64,000 nucleotides of DNA, from NCBI RefSeq assembly GCF_028554725.1, contig NC_071671.1:27280001-27344000 (forward strand), in the 5' to 3' direction. The DNA comes from Zeugodacus cucurbitae. Lineage: Eukaryota; Arthropoda; Insecta; Diptera; Tephritidae. The position numbers were made by a program, and so were the translations under genes. Each line of letters starts with the position of its first letter. Position 1 is the stretch's first letter. The notes under the pieces were generated by a model. That model was not told where the DNA came from, searched no databases, and saw only the letters and a list, made by a program, of their open reading frames with translations. Shown here piece after piece: positions 33,790 through 45,520 of this stretch.

Positions 33790-34996
33790 CAAACCACAAT
33801 TTTAAAGTTCTTCTGATTCATTCACTTTACAATATACAAGTTAAGCACCAGTGAAGATATCGGAACAAAACTTTGCACAAATATTGCGTTTCTAGAGTGA
33901 CATCACCCATCTTAAAATCACCGAAATCGGACTATAACATTTGAAGTCCCCAGATACCGAACATGAGCACCTCGAAGCCAGAGTCTAAATTTTTAGTGAA
34001 AATATCGGTAAATTTCGCGATTGTATCTATGTGATTGGCGTTGCAACCGTTTAGCCGGTTATAGCCGAATCGACGATAGTGCGCCACCTCTCTCTCTCCT
34101 TCGCAGTTCGGCGCCAATTGGAGATCCCAAGTTTAACCAGGTCGCTCTCCACCTGTTCCCTCCAACGGAGTGGAGGCCTTCCTCTTCCTCGGCTTTCTCC
34201 GGCGGGTACTGCATCGAACACTTTCAGTGCTGGAGTGTTTTCGTCCATTCGGACAACATGACCTAGCCAGCGTAGCCGCTGTCTTTTTATTCGCTGAACT
34301 ATGTCAATGTCGTCGTATAACTCGTACAGCTCATCGTTCCATCGTCTGCGGTATTCGCCGTTGCCAATGTTCTGAGGACCATAAATCTTGCGCAAAATTT
34401 TCCTCTCGAAAACTCCTAGTGTCGTCTCATCTCATGTTGACATCGTCCAAGCTTCTGCACCGTAGAGCTGGACGGGAATGATAAGCGACTTGTAGAGCTT
34501 GATTTTGGTTCGTCGAGAGAGGACTTTACTGTTCAATTGCCTACTCAGTCCAAAGTAGCACCTGTTGGCAAGAGTTATTCTGCGCTGGATTTCGAGGCTG
34601 ACATTGTTCGTGTTGTTGATGCTGGTTCGCGATTATTAAACAAAAAATCAAAGGAGATGTGTCTCTTCCAACAGTGTGTGTCTGTGCCAAAAATGGAAAA
34701 TCAGGTCAATATCTATTTTCGATTGCCCCATATACCTAATATTCTGATTATCAAACTTCCGGTGGACTTCATACCGCTTAATATGTGAGATACCTTAGCA
34801 AAATTAAGTGAATGTAAAAACATGGATATAATGTAGCTTGGTGGTAGCCCCATATGCAACATGATTTTAATTTTCTAGTGGACTTTATTCCGAATATGTG
34901 GATCAAATTGTGTGCTATCTTTATAAAATTAAATAAATAAATTGCAAGAGTATATAATGCTCGGTTACATCCGAATTTAGCTCATTCTTACTTGTT
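33790..34996 (+). mobile_element. copy of the 1.2-kb dispersed repeat, split by an RTE fragment
   Basis: The part at about 33790-34014 matches the middle of the copies at 56869 and 59398: shared words include GTGAAGATATCGG, CTTTGCACAAATA and GAAATCGGAC, in the same order. The right end at about 34870-34996 matches their 3' ends (GTGGACTTTATTCC, GAGTATATAATG, CGGTTACATCCGAATTTAG and TTACTTGTT). The DNA between, 34015-34640, is a minus-strand RTE fragment, so the retroelement inserted into the older repeat. The copy is more diverged than the others. Confidence 0.7.
34015..34640 (-). mobile_element. 5'-truncated RTE-type non-LTR retrotransposon, 3' end of the pol frame
   Basis: On the minus strand the frame encodes the C-terminal part of a reverse-transcriptase polyprotein: LRKIYGPQNIGNGEYRRRW, then QRLRWLGHVVRMDENTPALK, then AVPAGESRGRGRPPLRWREQ, to a stop at 34051. 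The upstream end stops abruptly near 34640, as expected for target-primed 5' truncation. The 3' end carries a short repeat tail (ATAGATAC). It is closely related to the copy at 51230. The RWLGHV-RM and YGAE-W motifs favour the RTE/BovB group. Confidence 0.82.
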
Positions 34997-35608
34997 TATT
35001 ATACAGTATTGTCCCTGCTTCACAGTCTGGCAGTCCAAGTAAATCACTTCTAACAAATTGCGTCTTAAATTATTACTATTGTTTTACTATATAATATACA
35101 ATTTAATTAGAAAACATTTATTTCTAATCCGAATGATTTGATGTTAACAATTTCATACCATTTTGGCCGAGCTTCTGCAATTTGTAGCGTGCCTCGTTGT
35201 GTGTTTTAATAGCACGAAAAAATCTTAAATAACGTTTTTTCGAGTCTTAACAGTGCTCTAACGTTTCAGGTTTGACAGCTCTGAGGTGTTTTTAACGAAC
35301 AAACTAATGTAGTTTCTGTTTTAATCGTCACCTGAACACATGAACTATTGTTTAGCTGTCACACACTCGTAGGTACCCGTTAAGCGACGGCTATCGAATT
35401 AAAAATCACTTACCACAGGTCAAAAACGAAAATTGAAGCTCATTATCTAAGTGTTTAATTACACCATGTTCAAATGATTACCTTCATTTACCACACCAAT
35501 CGTCTGCATATCCCGTCTACATTGTTTCGTATTTATACCTAATGTCTTAGCTAAATTAACTCATTTTGTTAAGAACATTCGTCACGCAAACCTAACTTTG
35601 GCAGTTCA
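34997..35608. other. spacer and probable promoter region of the ppk-like gene
   Basis: About 600 bp between the dispersed repeat and the ppk start codon. No TATA box or repeat was assigned and no frame is credible. Confidence 0.4.
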
Positions 35609-38292
35609 ATGGAGGATACACAAGAAACGAAGAAAATTGTGAAAACTTATTGTCGTCGCAATTTAAAGAAATTTCTTAAAGAAACCACTTTGCATGGCTT
35701 GAAATATCTGGCTGACGATAGCATCACCATCTGGGAGAAGTGAGTTTATTTTGTGCAAGACGTTATATTTTTAAAAACTATAAATTTAATTTCATTTATT
35801 GTACTCCTTCTTAGATCCTTCTTTTTCTGCGCCTTTATAGCGGCTATCATAACCACAGCCAATCTAATTGCGAATGTCTATGCTAAATGGATTAGTACAC
35901 CAGTGATTATTGGCATAAGTCCGCATCCCACGTCCATATTGAATACACCATTTCCGGCTATAACTGTTTGCAATATGAATCAGGTGATGTCGAGTCGTGT
36001 GGCGAATTATACATCGTAAGTAAAAACGATTAAAGTAATGAAAATTTGTTAGAAAATAATTTTTCAATATTTTGACCAAGAACTGAACTCTTCAACGCTC
36101 GAACGCTTGAAATTGACACAGGTCATTATTTGTTTTCGTAAAAATAAAAAAAATAAAAATGTTTTTCAGCGATTCCAACGAGGGTGTCTTGTTAAAACTT
36201 CTATGCAATTTAGATTCAATTGAGGATGAAAAATTAAGAGAGACACCACACTTTATGCATAACAATTTGACATTTTCCAAATTTATATTTGATGTGAGTA
36301 TAGTTTTTACCGTTATTTAAGCATAATTAACTGTACCGATTATATTATTATTATAATATTCTTTACTAGCACGCCCAACCCTGCTCTCGTATGTTACTGT
36401 CTTGTTCGATTGGTTCGTCTGTAAAGAACTGTTCCGATCTATTTCGTGAAATTATGACAGATGAGGGCCTTTGTTGTGTTTTCAATGTGTTACATCCCGA
36501 TTTTCTATTTAAGGGCAAGTAAGTGTTTTTGAATGCCTTGAAAGTTGATGTTATGAGTACTTTACACGTTCTTTCTTTATCTCTCTGGCCCTCATTGTAG
36601 CACTAAGAAAATAATTAACGATTACGATCGTGCCGATAATAGTATACCGATCGATTGGAATCCGGAAAGTGGTTATCCCAAAATTTTACCATCGAATTAC
36701 TATCCGCGTGCAGCATCTGGTACAGGTGTATCAATGGGTCTCTCGTTGATATTAGATGCCGAATTGGATAATTATTATTGTTCAACAACTAATGGACCGG
36801 GTTTTAAGGTGAGTTTATTGTTACAGCATCATGAAATATATAATTATGCTGACAAATGTTTCTCTCTCTTATTTTGCCCGTCTCTTCTTCACTCTGCTTT
36901 ATACATCTCTCACTCTCACTCTCTTTCTCTAATTTTTTACATTTCTCTCACTCATGCTCTCTCTCTTTATATGTATCTCTCTCCCGTTCTTTCTCTTTTA
37001 TATTTTTCTTTCACTCATTCTTTCACTTTTTATATTTCTCTCTCATGCTTTCTCTCTTTTTACTCCTCTCCCTTTAATTCTTTCACTATTTATATTTCTC
37101 ACTCTCTCATTCTTTATCTATTTATATTTCTCTCTCTCTTTGGCGTGCTTTCCCTCTTTATTTTTTTCCTTTATTCTAACTCCCTTTATATTCACTCTCT
37201 ATCATTATTTTTCTTTCTCATTCTTCCTCTCTTTATATATTTCTCTCTCCCTCTTCCTATATCTTTTTCCCTCTCTTCATATTGATTCTTTCTAGATCGG
37301 CATGCACAATGCAATAGAAGCGACTGCGATCAGAGAAACCGCGCTCATTTTGCCTGTCAGCTTCGAGACTCGTTTACGCATCGATGTCGTTAGTACCGAA
37401 GCCACAGCAACGGTACGTAATCTGCGTCGCAACGAGCGTCAGTGTCTCTTCAATGGTGAAGAGAATTTACTCTATTTCGCCCACTATTCGCGTCGCAATT
37501 GCGAGAGTGAATGCCAAGTTAAATATCTCTATGAACAATGCAAATGTGTGCCATTCAATTTGCCGATGATCTATGAAAATGCAAGCATATGTAGCGTGCA
37601 ACAAACATATTGCATCAATTTAGCCGACGATAGGTGGATGAAGGGTGACGGTGCAAATAGTTGTCGTCAACGTTGTTTACCCGCCTGTTTTGATTTGAGC
37701 TACAAAGCGGATGCCACATCGACACCACTGCGTGCCTACAACTATCTAACGCCGCCAAGTGTGCTAAAGAATATGTCAATGGCGTATATTAACAAAAATG
37801 TTGCGGTGGTACATTTCTTCTATCGCGAGTCCGTATTCCATGGTGATCTGAAGAATGTCTATGTGGGCTTTACAGAGTTTCTGTGTGAGTATTTTAGCTA
37901 TATTTTTGTAACTCTATCGAAATTTAAAGACAAAAAAAAAAAATAATGGCATGACATAAAATTGGTTTACACCTTTGTTTCTACACTTTGCGACCAAAGC
38001 TAACACAGGCGGTATTATGGGCTTGTTTATGGGGTTTAGTTTCATATCTGTTGCCGAAGTCATTTATTTTGCTTTCATGCGTCCCATATTCGAGTTCATT
38101 TTGCCGTTGAGAAGAAAAAGAATGATCCAACGCAGAGCCAACTCAATGTTGGGTATGAGGTAAAGTTGTTTTGTTGTTGTACTAATTGAGTTAGGGAATG
38201 CCAAGAAATTAAAAATTTTCTTCACTTTTTTGTTTCTTTTTACAAGCAGACCGCATTTCCAACCACGTCATCGATTTCTGAAAGTCAACTGA
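35609..38292 (+). CDS. pickpocket-like DEG/ENaC sodium channel
   Basis: Eight exons: 35609-35739, 35815-36015, 36170-36293, 36370-36518, 36601-36808, 37296-37884, 38009-38159 and 38250-38292. They total 1596 nt (531 aa), normal for insect pickpocket proteins. The cytoplasmic N terminus carries the conserved His-Gly gating motif (TTLHGLKYL). TM1 spans about 45-67 and is followed by FPAITVCN (90-97). The large extracellular domain holds paired cysteines, with the thumb region CESECQVKYLYEQCKCVPFN, ADDRWMK and SCRQRCLPACFDLSY. The pre-TM2 and pore segment is CGGIMGLFMGFSFISVAEVI (468 onward), matching the GLF-G-S selectivity filter. The C terminus is basic and short. The family forms amiloride-sensitive cation channels used in chemosensation, mechanosensation and liquid transport. 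The intron ends are GT-AG throughout and exon phases agree. Which ppk subfamily it belongs to is not decidable here. AATAAA follows at 38320. Confidence 0.93.
36850..37294. repeat. CT-rich low-complexity tract in ppk intron 5
   Basis: Most of the 487-bp intron before exon 6 consists of CTCTCTTT, CTCACTC and TATATTTCTCTC units on the coding strand. It merges into the polypyrimidine tract of the acceptor at 37295. The Ser/Leu/Phe/Tyr frames read across it are not genes. Confidence 0.85.
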
Positions 38293-38575
38293 GCGTCAGT
38301 GAGGACTTGCGGGTTAAAAAATAAATAAAATATAATAAAATATTATAATAATAATAAAATTAAATGCAAAAAAATTTTAAATTTATTAATTCGAATGAAA
38401 ATTAAAATTTTAATTAATTTTATTTCTATTAAAGTTTTGTAACCTAAATTATTCGGAATTAAGACACGATTCGACATAGATATACAGATTCGTTTCTCTA
38501 TAACTATTTTTATGTCAACTAAACTGGTTTTTTGAAAAGGGTTTAATTTAGCGGTATTTTACAAAAATGTAACAA

Positions 38576-39005
38576 GTAAGGTAGGGCTAAGTTCGGGTGT
38601 AGCTGAACCTGTTCGATACTTATTTATATATATATTCTCAATTTTCATTACTCAAAGTCAGACAAATACTTTCAGGTGTGAGAAAGACTTTATAATAACC
38701 AATCGGAAGGAAATGACAAGAATAGGTAAACATATGTACCGATTTCAACCATTTCTGGCATCGATCCGAAAGCTCGGAATTCACTATATTGTGTATATTG
38801 GTGTTAGGGGAAGGTCTAAACCGATTTCATTTTTTTTTCATAACAAATAAACACAAATAGGCTCGAAAGAATATCACATTAACAGAAAAAATATATATCT
38901 CCGTATATTTTCAAAGACATATAAGAAATTGACCGATATTTTCGGCATAACATCAGCCACGGGCATTGGGGTCTTAGTTTAAAATGTTGTCATATGGGAA
39001 TATTA
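38576..39005 (-). mobile_element. diverged partial copy of the 1.2-kb dispersed repeat, inverted
   Basis: It opens with ACAAGTAAGGTAGGGCTAAG and TTCGGGTGTAGCTGAAC, the reverse complement of the hairpin-bearing end of the family, and so lies in the opposite orientation to the copies at 56869 and 59398. The rest (CGATTTCAACCATTTCTGG and similar words) is only weakly similar. It stops before the RTE fragment that begins near 39105. Confidence 0.55.
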
Positions 39006-39104
39006 AATTTAACTTCGTTTGACCCGTAACTTGAACTTGCGTGTCTACGTTTGACTGGTTTCGACTCCTTTGATCTTTAGTTTAAATTCTCTTGAATTGA
39101 TCTT

Positions 39105-39960
39105 TTCTAATTTGAACTTGTTAGACTTCTAGCTGGACAATGTTTGACGTCGAACCTTCCTTGAGTTTGTTGACGGGCGTTTTTTGCTGCACAGAGGCGT
39201 GTGCGTATCTTTGCTGCTACTAGATATTGGTCCGAGTCTATATTTGGTCCTCGGAGCGTACGCACGTCTAAAACACAGGAGACATGTCTTCCGTCTATCA
39301 CAACGTGATCGATTTGGTTACGCGTGTTGCGATCAGGAGACAGCCCAGTAGCTTGATGTATTTTCTTATGCTGGAATCTGGTACTACAAACGACCATATT
39401 TCAGGCCCCAGCGAAATCGATCAACCTCAGGCCATTTGGCGATGTTTCGTCATGGAGGCTGAATTTTCCGACTGTTGTGCCAAATACACCTTCTTTACCC
39501 ACCCTAGCGTAGAAAGCATCTTTGGTCATATCGTCCTTCTCTTCCGTTGGGGCGTGGGCGCAAATAAGTGATATGTTGAAGAACCTCGCTTTTATGCGGA
39601 TTGTGGCTAGACGTTCATGCACCGGGGTGAATGCCAGGACTCGGCGACGGAGACTCTCTTCCACCACAAATCCAACACCAAATTTGCGCTCCTTTATATG
39701 GCCGCTGTAGTAGATGTCACAAGGACCCACCTTCTTCCGTCCTTGTCCCGTCCATCGCACTTCTTGGATGGCGGTGATATCAGCCTTTAGTCGTATGAGG
39801 ACATCAACCAGCTGGGCAGAGGCACCTTCTCAATTAAGGGTCCGGACATTCCAGGTGAATGCCCTTAAATCATTATCCTTAAAACGTTTGCAGTGGTCGT
39901 CATCAAAAGGGGGATGTCTCATCCGAGGCTTTCTTCGAATTTTCATTGGTACTTCGTTTT
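39105..39960 (-). mobile_element. RTE-type retrotransposon fragment: apurinic-like endonuclease domain
   Basis: On the minus strand this encodes the 5' part of a non-LTR pol protein. It begins near MKIRRKPRMRH (about 39950), then AFTWNVRTLN, ADITAIQEVRWTGQGRKKV, the KFGVGFVVEE strand, FNISLICAHAPTEEKDD and, after a frameshift near 39400, RNQIDHVVIDGRH and FRHKKI-like segments. These are the TWN, IQE, HAPTE and IDH motifs of the APE-type endonuclease. A stop interrupts the frame near 39830 and the region after 39105 is lost. It represents the part of the element that the copies at 34015 and 51230 lack. The stretch 39960-40190 may be its 5' leader. Confidence 0.82.
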
Positions 39961-40343
39961 TATGCGGTGGGTCCCAAACCCTATACACAACCGCAGAAGC
40001 GGGTTCGCCTTCTCACTTTAGCTCGCTTTCAAACGGATGTTGGTTAGCTACCCAGAGGATACTTGGTCTAAAACCGGAAGTCGTGAACTGCTTGAATCAT
40101 GTGGAGAAGAATCGTTTCTGGCCACTCCCAAATGAAAGACAATCAGAAACTTTCCTCGCTTACGTGAACTTCTACACATGACCTCATGATCATGAGGTCC
40201 TTGGGTAAAAAAGACTCATGAGTTACTAAAGCGCCGTACAGCGCAAACGAGGGAAACTCAGGCAAGCAGTTGGTATAGATGTAACGTGTACATTTATATT
40301 TTTGGGAAAGTAATTTGAAAGCTATATGTATGGTATATACATA

Positions 40344-40580
40344 CAGTCAGGTGAAAAATAATAGGGACACTTGCTTGAAAATAGGTAAAAAATAAAATTA
40401 AAAATAAAATAAAAAAAAATATCAAAAATGTAACATGCAATTGTTTGCTGGGATGTAAGTGAAGTAAGTGAACCGTTATCAAAGAAAAAATCTTGATCAT
40501 TTTGTGAAGTAAGATCGTTTTTGAGTGTGCGAAATAATAGGGACATGTGTCATGTGTCCCTATTATTTTTCACATGACTG
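40344..40580. mobile_element. 237-bp MITE with 27-bp terminal inverted repeats and TA target duplication
   Basis: The left end CAGTCAGGTGAAAAATAATA and following seven bases match the reverse complement of the right end with one difference at base 8 (G or T). TA flanks both sides (40342-40343, 40581-40582). An extra inverted copy of the AATAATAGGGACA core at about 40533-40546 faces the right end, so that end can fold into a hairpin on its own. There is no coding capacity. The ends and TA duplication place it with Tc1/mariner-type elements. Confidence 0.9.
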
Positions 40581-40582
40581 TA

Positions 40583-41646
40583 TGCAAATATGTATATATA
40601 TATGTATGTATGTAAATAGAATTTCTGCACCTTTTGCTCGCAACTCAGCACACCAAATCAAGTGTGCAAAATAATGTGGCTTATATTCTGTTATTGACCC
40701 TTCGCAAAAAAAAGTGAAACAAAAGCACAAAACAAAAACAAAAACCAAAAAATTGGAAAAATAAAATACACAAAATAAAGCCAAATAAATTCCCAAAAAT
40801 ATATTATGCACACATCATTTGCATTGCAAGTTGGTTAGTTAAGACGATATGTAATTGCTTAAGCGCAAAGTATTTCAAGCATGAAAACATAAATCTGTGC
40901 CGAGAAAACCAAAGCAGACCAACAACTGATTGAGTCCAACAACGCTGCGCGGTGGATATACATACATAAATAACAAATGGCTAGATTTACGGTGTGCCGG
41001 TGTGGCTGCGTAGAGTCGGTGTGTTGAACCTTTATCAGAATTTAATAAGATACGCAAGAGTGGAGATTTGGTTGCGCTTTTGGATAATTTAAGTGCCTCT
41101 ACTCAGTGTGTTCATGTGTACATTTATACATATATACATATTTCCGTATAATGTTGAATTTATAGCTTAATATATTTTTATAAGTAGACAATGTCTGAAT
41201 ACTTAAAGAGTAAACCGTAAATATTGTTTTCAAAATTTTGAAAGGTTGTTATAATAACTAATCTCAATTTTTATTTTATTTCTTTCGAGAAAATATTATT
41301 AAATTCGTCAGAGGTGAGAGGTAATATTGAAAATGATTGGTTATTTTTAGTTTCCTAAACTAACTTTTTTAATTTTTTCTTTTTTGATTATTTCGATTTG
41401 TTCATTTATTTGTGTCACGTATGTTATGAGTTTCATAATTTATTTTAATGATTTTTATTTATTTTTATTTTGAAACAATGTTTATTTCTTTTCTTTTAAA
41501 GGTTAATATGTGTGAAAACATCTTTATTTCGATTTTATGGCAAAACAAATTTTTAAATTACATTTCTTACATTATATTTCTGCTCGGTAAGTACCTGAAA
41601 ATTATACTCTTACTTAAAAATAGGATGGCAACAAACCTATGGTACA
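40583..41646. other. gene-free spacer
   Basis: AT-rich DNA with a TATG microsatellite at 40590-40615 and an A/C-rich stretch near 40700-40760. I see nothing coding or structured beyond that. Confidence 0.5.
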
Positions 41647-41648
41647 TA

Positions 41649-42080
41649 CGAGGTGTGTTCAAAAAATATCGGAAATTTTCGTTTTTTTTTTTAGTTTATT
41701 GATTCACCTACATTAATGTTGCCGCCTTCAAAATAGTTCTCTTTCGATATTATGCACATATGCTAACGCTTCTTCCAATAGTTGAAACACTTTTCAAACT
41801 GATTTTTGGCAAAGCCCCTTTGGTTCTTTCTGCGATTTCTCGTATGCTTGTAAAACGAAATGCCTTTTAAGGTTCTCTTTATTTTTGGATATTTATATTT
41901 TATATTTATTCTGGCGAATATGTCGGCTGGCTTGTTTTTAGGCAAGATCTCACGAACAAGCAACGAAGTGTGAACTTTTAACAAACGAAAATCGCCAATC
42001 TCATAAAAACACGTCCAACTTTAGCAGTTGCACTAGACAAGGTAAGCAATGAATAGAATTGAAAATTTTCGTACTTCAGG
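41649..42080 (-). mobile_element. mariner relic, transposase in minus orientation
   Basis: The left end is a mariner terminal repeat following TA (CGAGGTGTGTTCAAAAAATA). The minus strand encodes broken pieces of the transposase C-terminal half: FEKCFNYWKKR, FYKHTRNRRKNQRG and, further left in gene order, HTSLLVREILPKNKP. Frames are interrupted and the catalytic core is incomplete, so the copy is dead. Its right boundary is uncertain. Confidence 0.7.
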
Positions 42081-43430
42081 TGTATAAAAAATGGGCTCTC
42101 CAAATCCGCGAAGTTTTAATTTTAAGCACCTAGTATATCAGATCTCTTCTAACTTTTCGATACACATTGCTTGATATATCTATTAAAAGACGATTATACG
42201 TGATACGACCTTACGTGATATATCTATTAAAAGACGAATATATAAGTTTTAGTTGAGATATTAGATCCTTTCAAATATATGGTTATCCATGGAAAATAAC
42301 AGCATTTTCGATCAAATACGAATAGTTACGTTCCAAAATTACGAGTCCACCGAAATTTATGACTCTGTGCTATTCTAAAATACTCTGTTCAAGGCTGAAG
42401 TCTATCATTGGTATTGGAAGTCAAATATCTGGACTAATTTAGACTTGATTAATGTTTTCCAGGAAAAGTTTGAAACTAAGTGATGTCCCGTAGCAAGTTA
42501 CTTGTCTTTTTTTTAGGAACTTACCGAAGAAACCCCACTGAAAGTCACTGAATTCGACTACTTCATTAGTGTAGATAGTCCCACTGGTATCGTTTAATGA
42601 AAATGTTGTAGATATACTCATTGCGTAGCGTCACCATTTTATAATTGACTTGGTTTTAATAGAGTTTTTCAAGTGCTGAAAACCACTATTAAATGAGTTT
42701 TTTGAAGAACTCATTTTATAGTGGTTTTTGTTGAACAAATATATGCTGTTGTTATTGTTGTTTATAAAAAATTCCAAATAGTTTTAGGGACTCATGTCGA
42801 GCAAACATTATTTAGCCTGATATAGACGTGGATCGCTTTTAGAACATAACCAACACAACCTGATTGTTTAGGAATTATCTGTCTTGGTTTCGATTCCTTC
42901 CACTTTGGTATTCAGTTGAATATTTTGATCCCGATTTTTTACTCTTGTCGTCTCGTATGAATGTGCAGAGACTACGGACATCCATCTCTTGTAAGTTAAC
43001 ATGTGAGGCACTAGCTTTGAGCAACAATTAATAATCTTTTAATGATGCACCCAAATCTCTATATCGAAATCGATTCGTCTTTTGCGATACTCGTTTAGTG
43101 GTCGTTCACTAATTTGCGGCACTTCGGTAACTATAAAAAACGTCATTCACTAAATCTGCCTAACATTATAAGAGCACACACACACACGAAAACTTAGAAA
43201 AAAAAAATTAAAAAACCATGAACCGTTATACGCTCTACTTAAAAATTATACAATTTACAAATTATTATATCTCTTTACGTCCACACACACACACACTTAT
43301 TAGGGCCTTTAACTAATTTTCACAAATTTCGTATTTACAAATACTTAAATGCAAAAAGCCAAAAAATCAACTAAAAGTTGCGACCAAAGTGTGTGTCTTC
43401 TCTCAACAAAGTAGGCACACTTAAGTACTA
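42081..43430. other. gene-free spacer with one short hairpin
   Basis: No credible frame. It contains the 50-bp palindrome at 42679-42728 (listed separately) and short CA runs near 43170-43190 and 43285-43300. Confidence 0.5.
42679..42728. repeat. 50-bp near-perfect palindrome
   Basis: The arm AAAACCACTATTAAATGAGT (42679 onward, 21 bp) pairs with 42708-42728 with one mismatch around an 8-bp loop. The CCACTAT and AAATGAGT words also occur at the ends of the MITE at 6121-6379, so this could be a collapsed pair of related element ends. Confidence 0.75.
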
Positions 43431-44095
43431 CAACAATGCAAACTTTTCATCCACAGCTGCTTCAAGGTTCCATAGGTATCTGCCAAACCGAAAAATTCTC
43501 CACACAAATACTCGAAACGTCGTCGACGACGAGGCAAACTTGGTTGTGTGAAGCGAAAAATTATTAGAAAAGTTATGAAGGCTTGCGCTACGCTGCCTGG
43601 TTTGCTGGTTTGTTGGGTCGTCGATTGGCGGGTGTGTACGACGACAACAAAGTGGGCTCAATAAAGCGTCTGCATATAAAATACACCCACACATACATAT
43701 AGAGATACGGCTGCTGCGTGTTGGTATAATGCAATGCAAAAGTTCAGCACTTGAGCTATTAATAATGAAACAATAAGAAAATTCAAAGCAGCTGAGTGTC
43801 GACCTGTCGACTAACGGTACATATTGGCAATGGGCGCAATGGCGGAGCGTAGGCTTTGGTATGAGCTTAAGTTGGAGTTGTTGCCGGTGCTGCAAGAGAT
43901 ATTTAATGTATAGGTGTATGCAAATACACCGAATGTATGTATGTGTGTGGGTTAATTTTGAGCGAAAACGAAGCTTCAAAAAGGTGTTGAAAATTTAATT
44001 ATAAATCCTGAAGACATACAGGTCACAGACGCACTTGTAGATACCTATATACACATATATACATATTATATATATAATATAAATATAAGGTTTGT

Positions 44096-44400
44096 TCAAA
44101 AAATAATGGGAATTTTAAAAATTTCAATTATCAATTTTTTTTGTTTTATTTAGACAGTCCGTGTGATTTTTTCCTCTTTCCAAAAATAAAGTGTGCCGCA
44201 ATGGGTCGTCGTTTTACAAGCATACGAGAAATCGCTGAAAGAGCTAAATACTATACCAAAAATTGGGTTTGAGTAAGGTTTCGACGATTGGAAGAAGCGC
44301 TGCTTAATATTGAATAGATACTCCTTTGAAGGCAACAACATTAATGGAGACGTACATTTTTTTTTCAAAAATGTTGATGATATATGAAGACTCCACACTA
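44096..44400 (+). mobile_element. internally deleted mariner relic
   Basis: A mariner-type end (GGTTTGTTCAAAAAATAATG) is followed, after about 40 bp, by the C-terminal part of a mariner transposase on the plus strand: SPCDFFLFPKIK, RRFTSIREIAERAK and RRLEEALLNIE, broken by stops. CDFFLFPK is the motif around the last catalytic Asp (D,D34D family). The front two thirds of the gene are missing. Confidence 0.72.
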
Positions 44401-44908
44401 TATATTATATATACATATGTATGTTTGTATGTATTTAAATGTATTTATTTATGCACATACACATACATTTGTATGTATTTAAGCACAAAACTAATTAACT
44501 TGTAAATTAACTTGCAGTGCTACATACAACAACAATAACAGCAGCAACAACAACACGTTTAATAACAGCAATAGCACAATATCGTCTCCGAAGTTTCTGC
44601 CTTTCTGTTGCTCATATACTCGTACTGCTGCTGCATCCTTGTATAAATAGTTAATTTTTTTATTATGCATGATTTTACCATGCATGCAGACATTAACATA
44701 TGTATGTACATACATTTGTAGCTATGACTGCCAGCACATGTACATATGTGCATAGCCTTATGTTTGTGTTTATGTGTATGTACATATGTATGTCTCTAAG
44801 TCAGCTTTGCCACTTGGAGAATTCAAGTTGGTTTTCAGTCTTATTAGAGCAATCGAAACCGCAGGCGCACTTAAGAGTCACCTATATGAAAGTCAATAAT
44901 ATAGTATG

Positions 44909-45320
44909 TGGACTGAACCATAGTGATGCACAAAGAAAGTAGAAATAATACAGTTATACAAAAAAATTGGAATCTAATCTAATCATAATGTTAACTATTT
45001 CCGATATATAGGCTTTGCCCTTGCGATACTTTTGATTGTCTTTCAAAGCTGACTTTTAGAGATCCGGTTAGGGAATAAAAAGCTTAGACAAATATTGAAT
45101 CTTTAAGTGTAGCATTCTCAGACTCAGAAATTTACTCTTGTGGTTAGCAACAGCCAACTTATCAAAAAACAGTGCCTCTCCACCCTTCAAAACTTTTTAG
45201 GGTGTGTTCAAAAAATAACGGGAATTGTGGACTGAACAATAGTGATGCACAAAGAAAGTAGAAATAATACAGTTATACAAAAAAAAATTAGAATTAAATC
45301 TAGTCATAATGTTAACTCGA
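44909..45320. repeat. direct repeat of about 88 bp, 319 bp apart, interrupted by a mariner end
   Basis: The block starting GGACTGAACCATAGTGATGC (about 44910) recurs at about 45229 with a few changes, and both run to CATAATGTTAACT. The second copy is directly preceded by a mariner terminal sequence (GGTGTGTTCAAAAAATAACG, about 45201). Either a local duplication or a mariner-associated rearrangement would explain it. Confidence 0.7.
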
Positions 45321-45343
45321 GTATCCAATTAAAAGCTTTCGTG

Positions 45344-45520
45344 GGTGTGTTCAAAAAATAACCGGAATTTTCGATTTTTAGAAAAATTTTTTATTCATAT
45401 GTCTAAGTTAATCTACTTGCCCTTAAGATAGTCGCCGAAACATTTATCAAACACGAATTTTAGGATAGCCTTTGGCTCTTTCAGCGATTTATTGTATGCT
45501 TGTAAAACGAAGGCTCTTTA
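45344..45520 (-). mobile_element. mariner fragment
   Basis: It begins with the family end GGTGTGTTCAAAAAATAACC and continues with minus-strand remnants of the transposase C-terminal region (the reverse complement of GGCTCTTTCAGCGATTTATT reads as the IREIAE-type segment). The right boundary is obscured by the tandem duplication that follows. Confidence 0.6.

Noticed and set aside
36734..37295. Overlapping plus-strand frames of 183 and 113 codons in the ppk region
   Set aside because: They are exon 5 of the channel running into a CT-rich intron, plus repeat translations.
43428..43979. 183-codon minus-strand frame
   Set aside because: No domain, odd Cys/His/Ser composition with CA-repeat translation at the start, no splice or promoter context. 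Probably open by chance.
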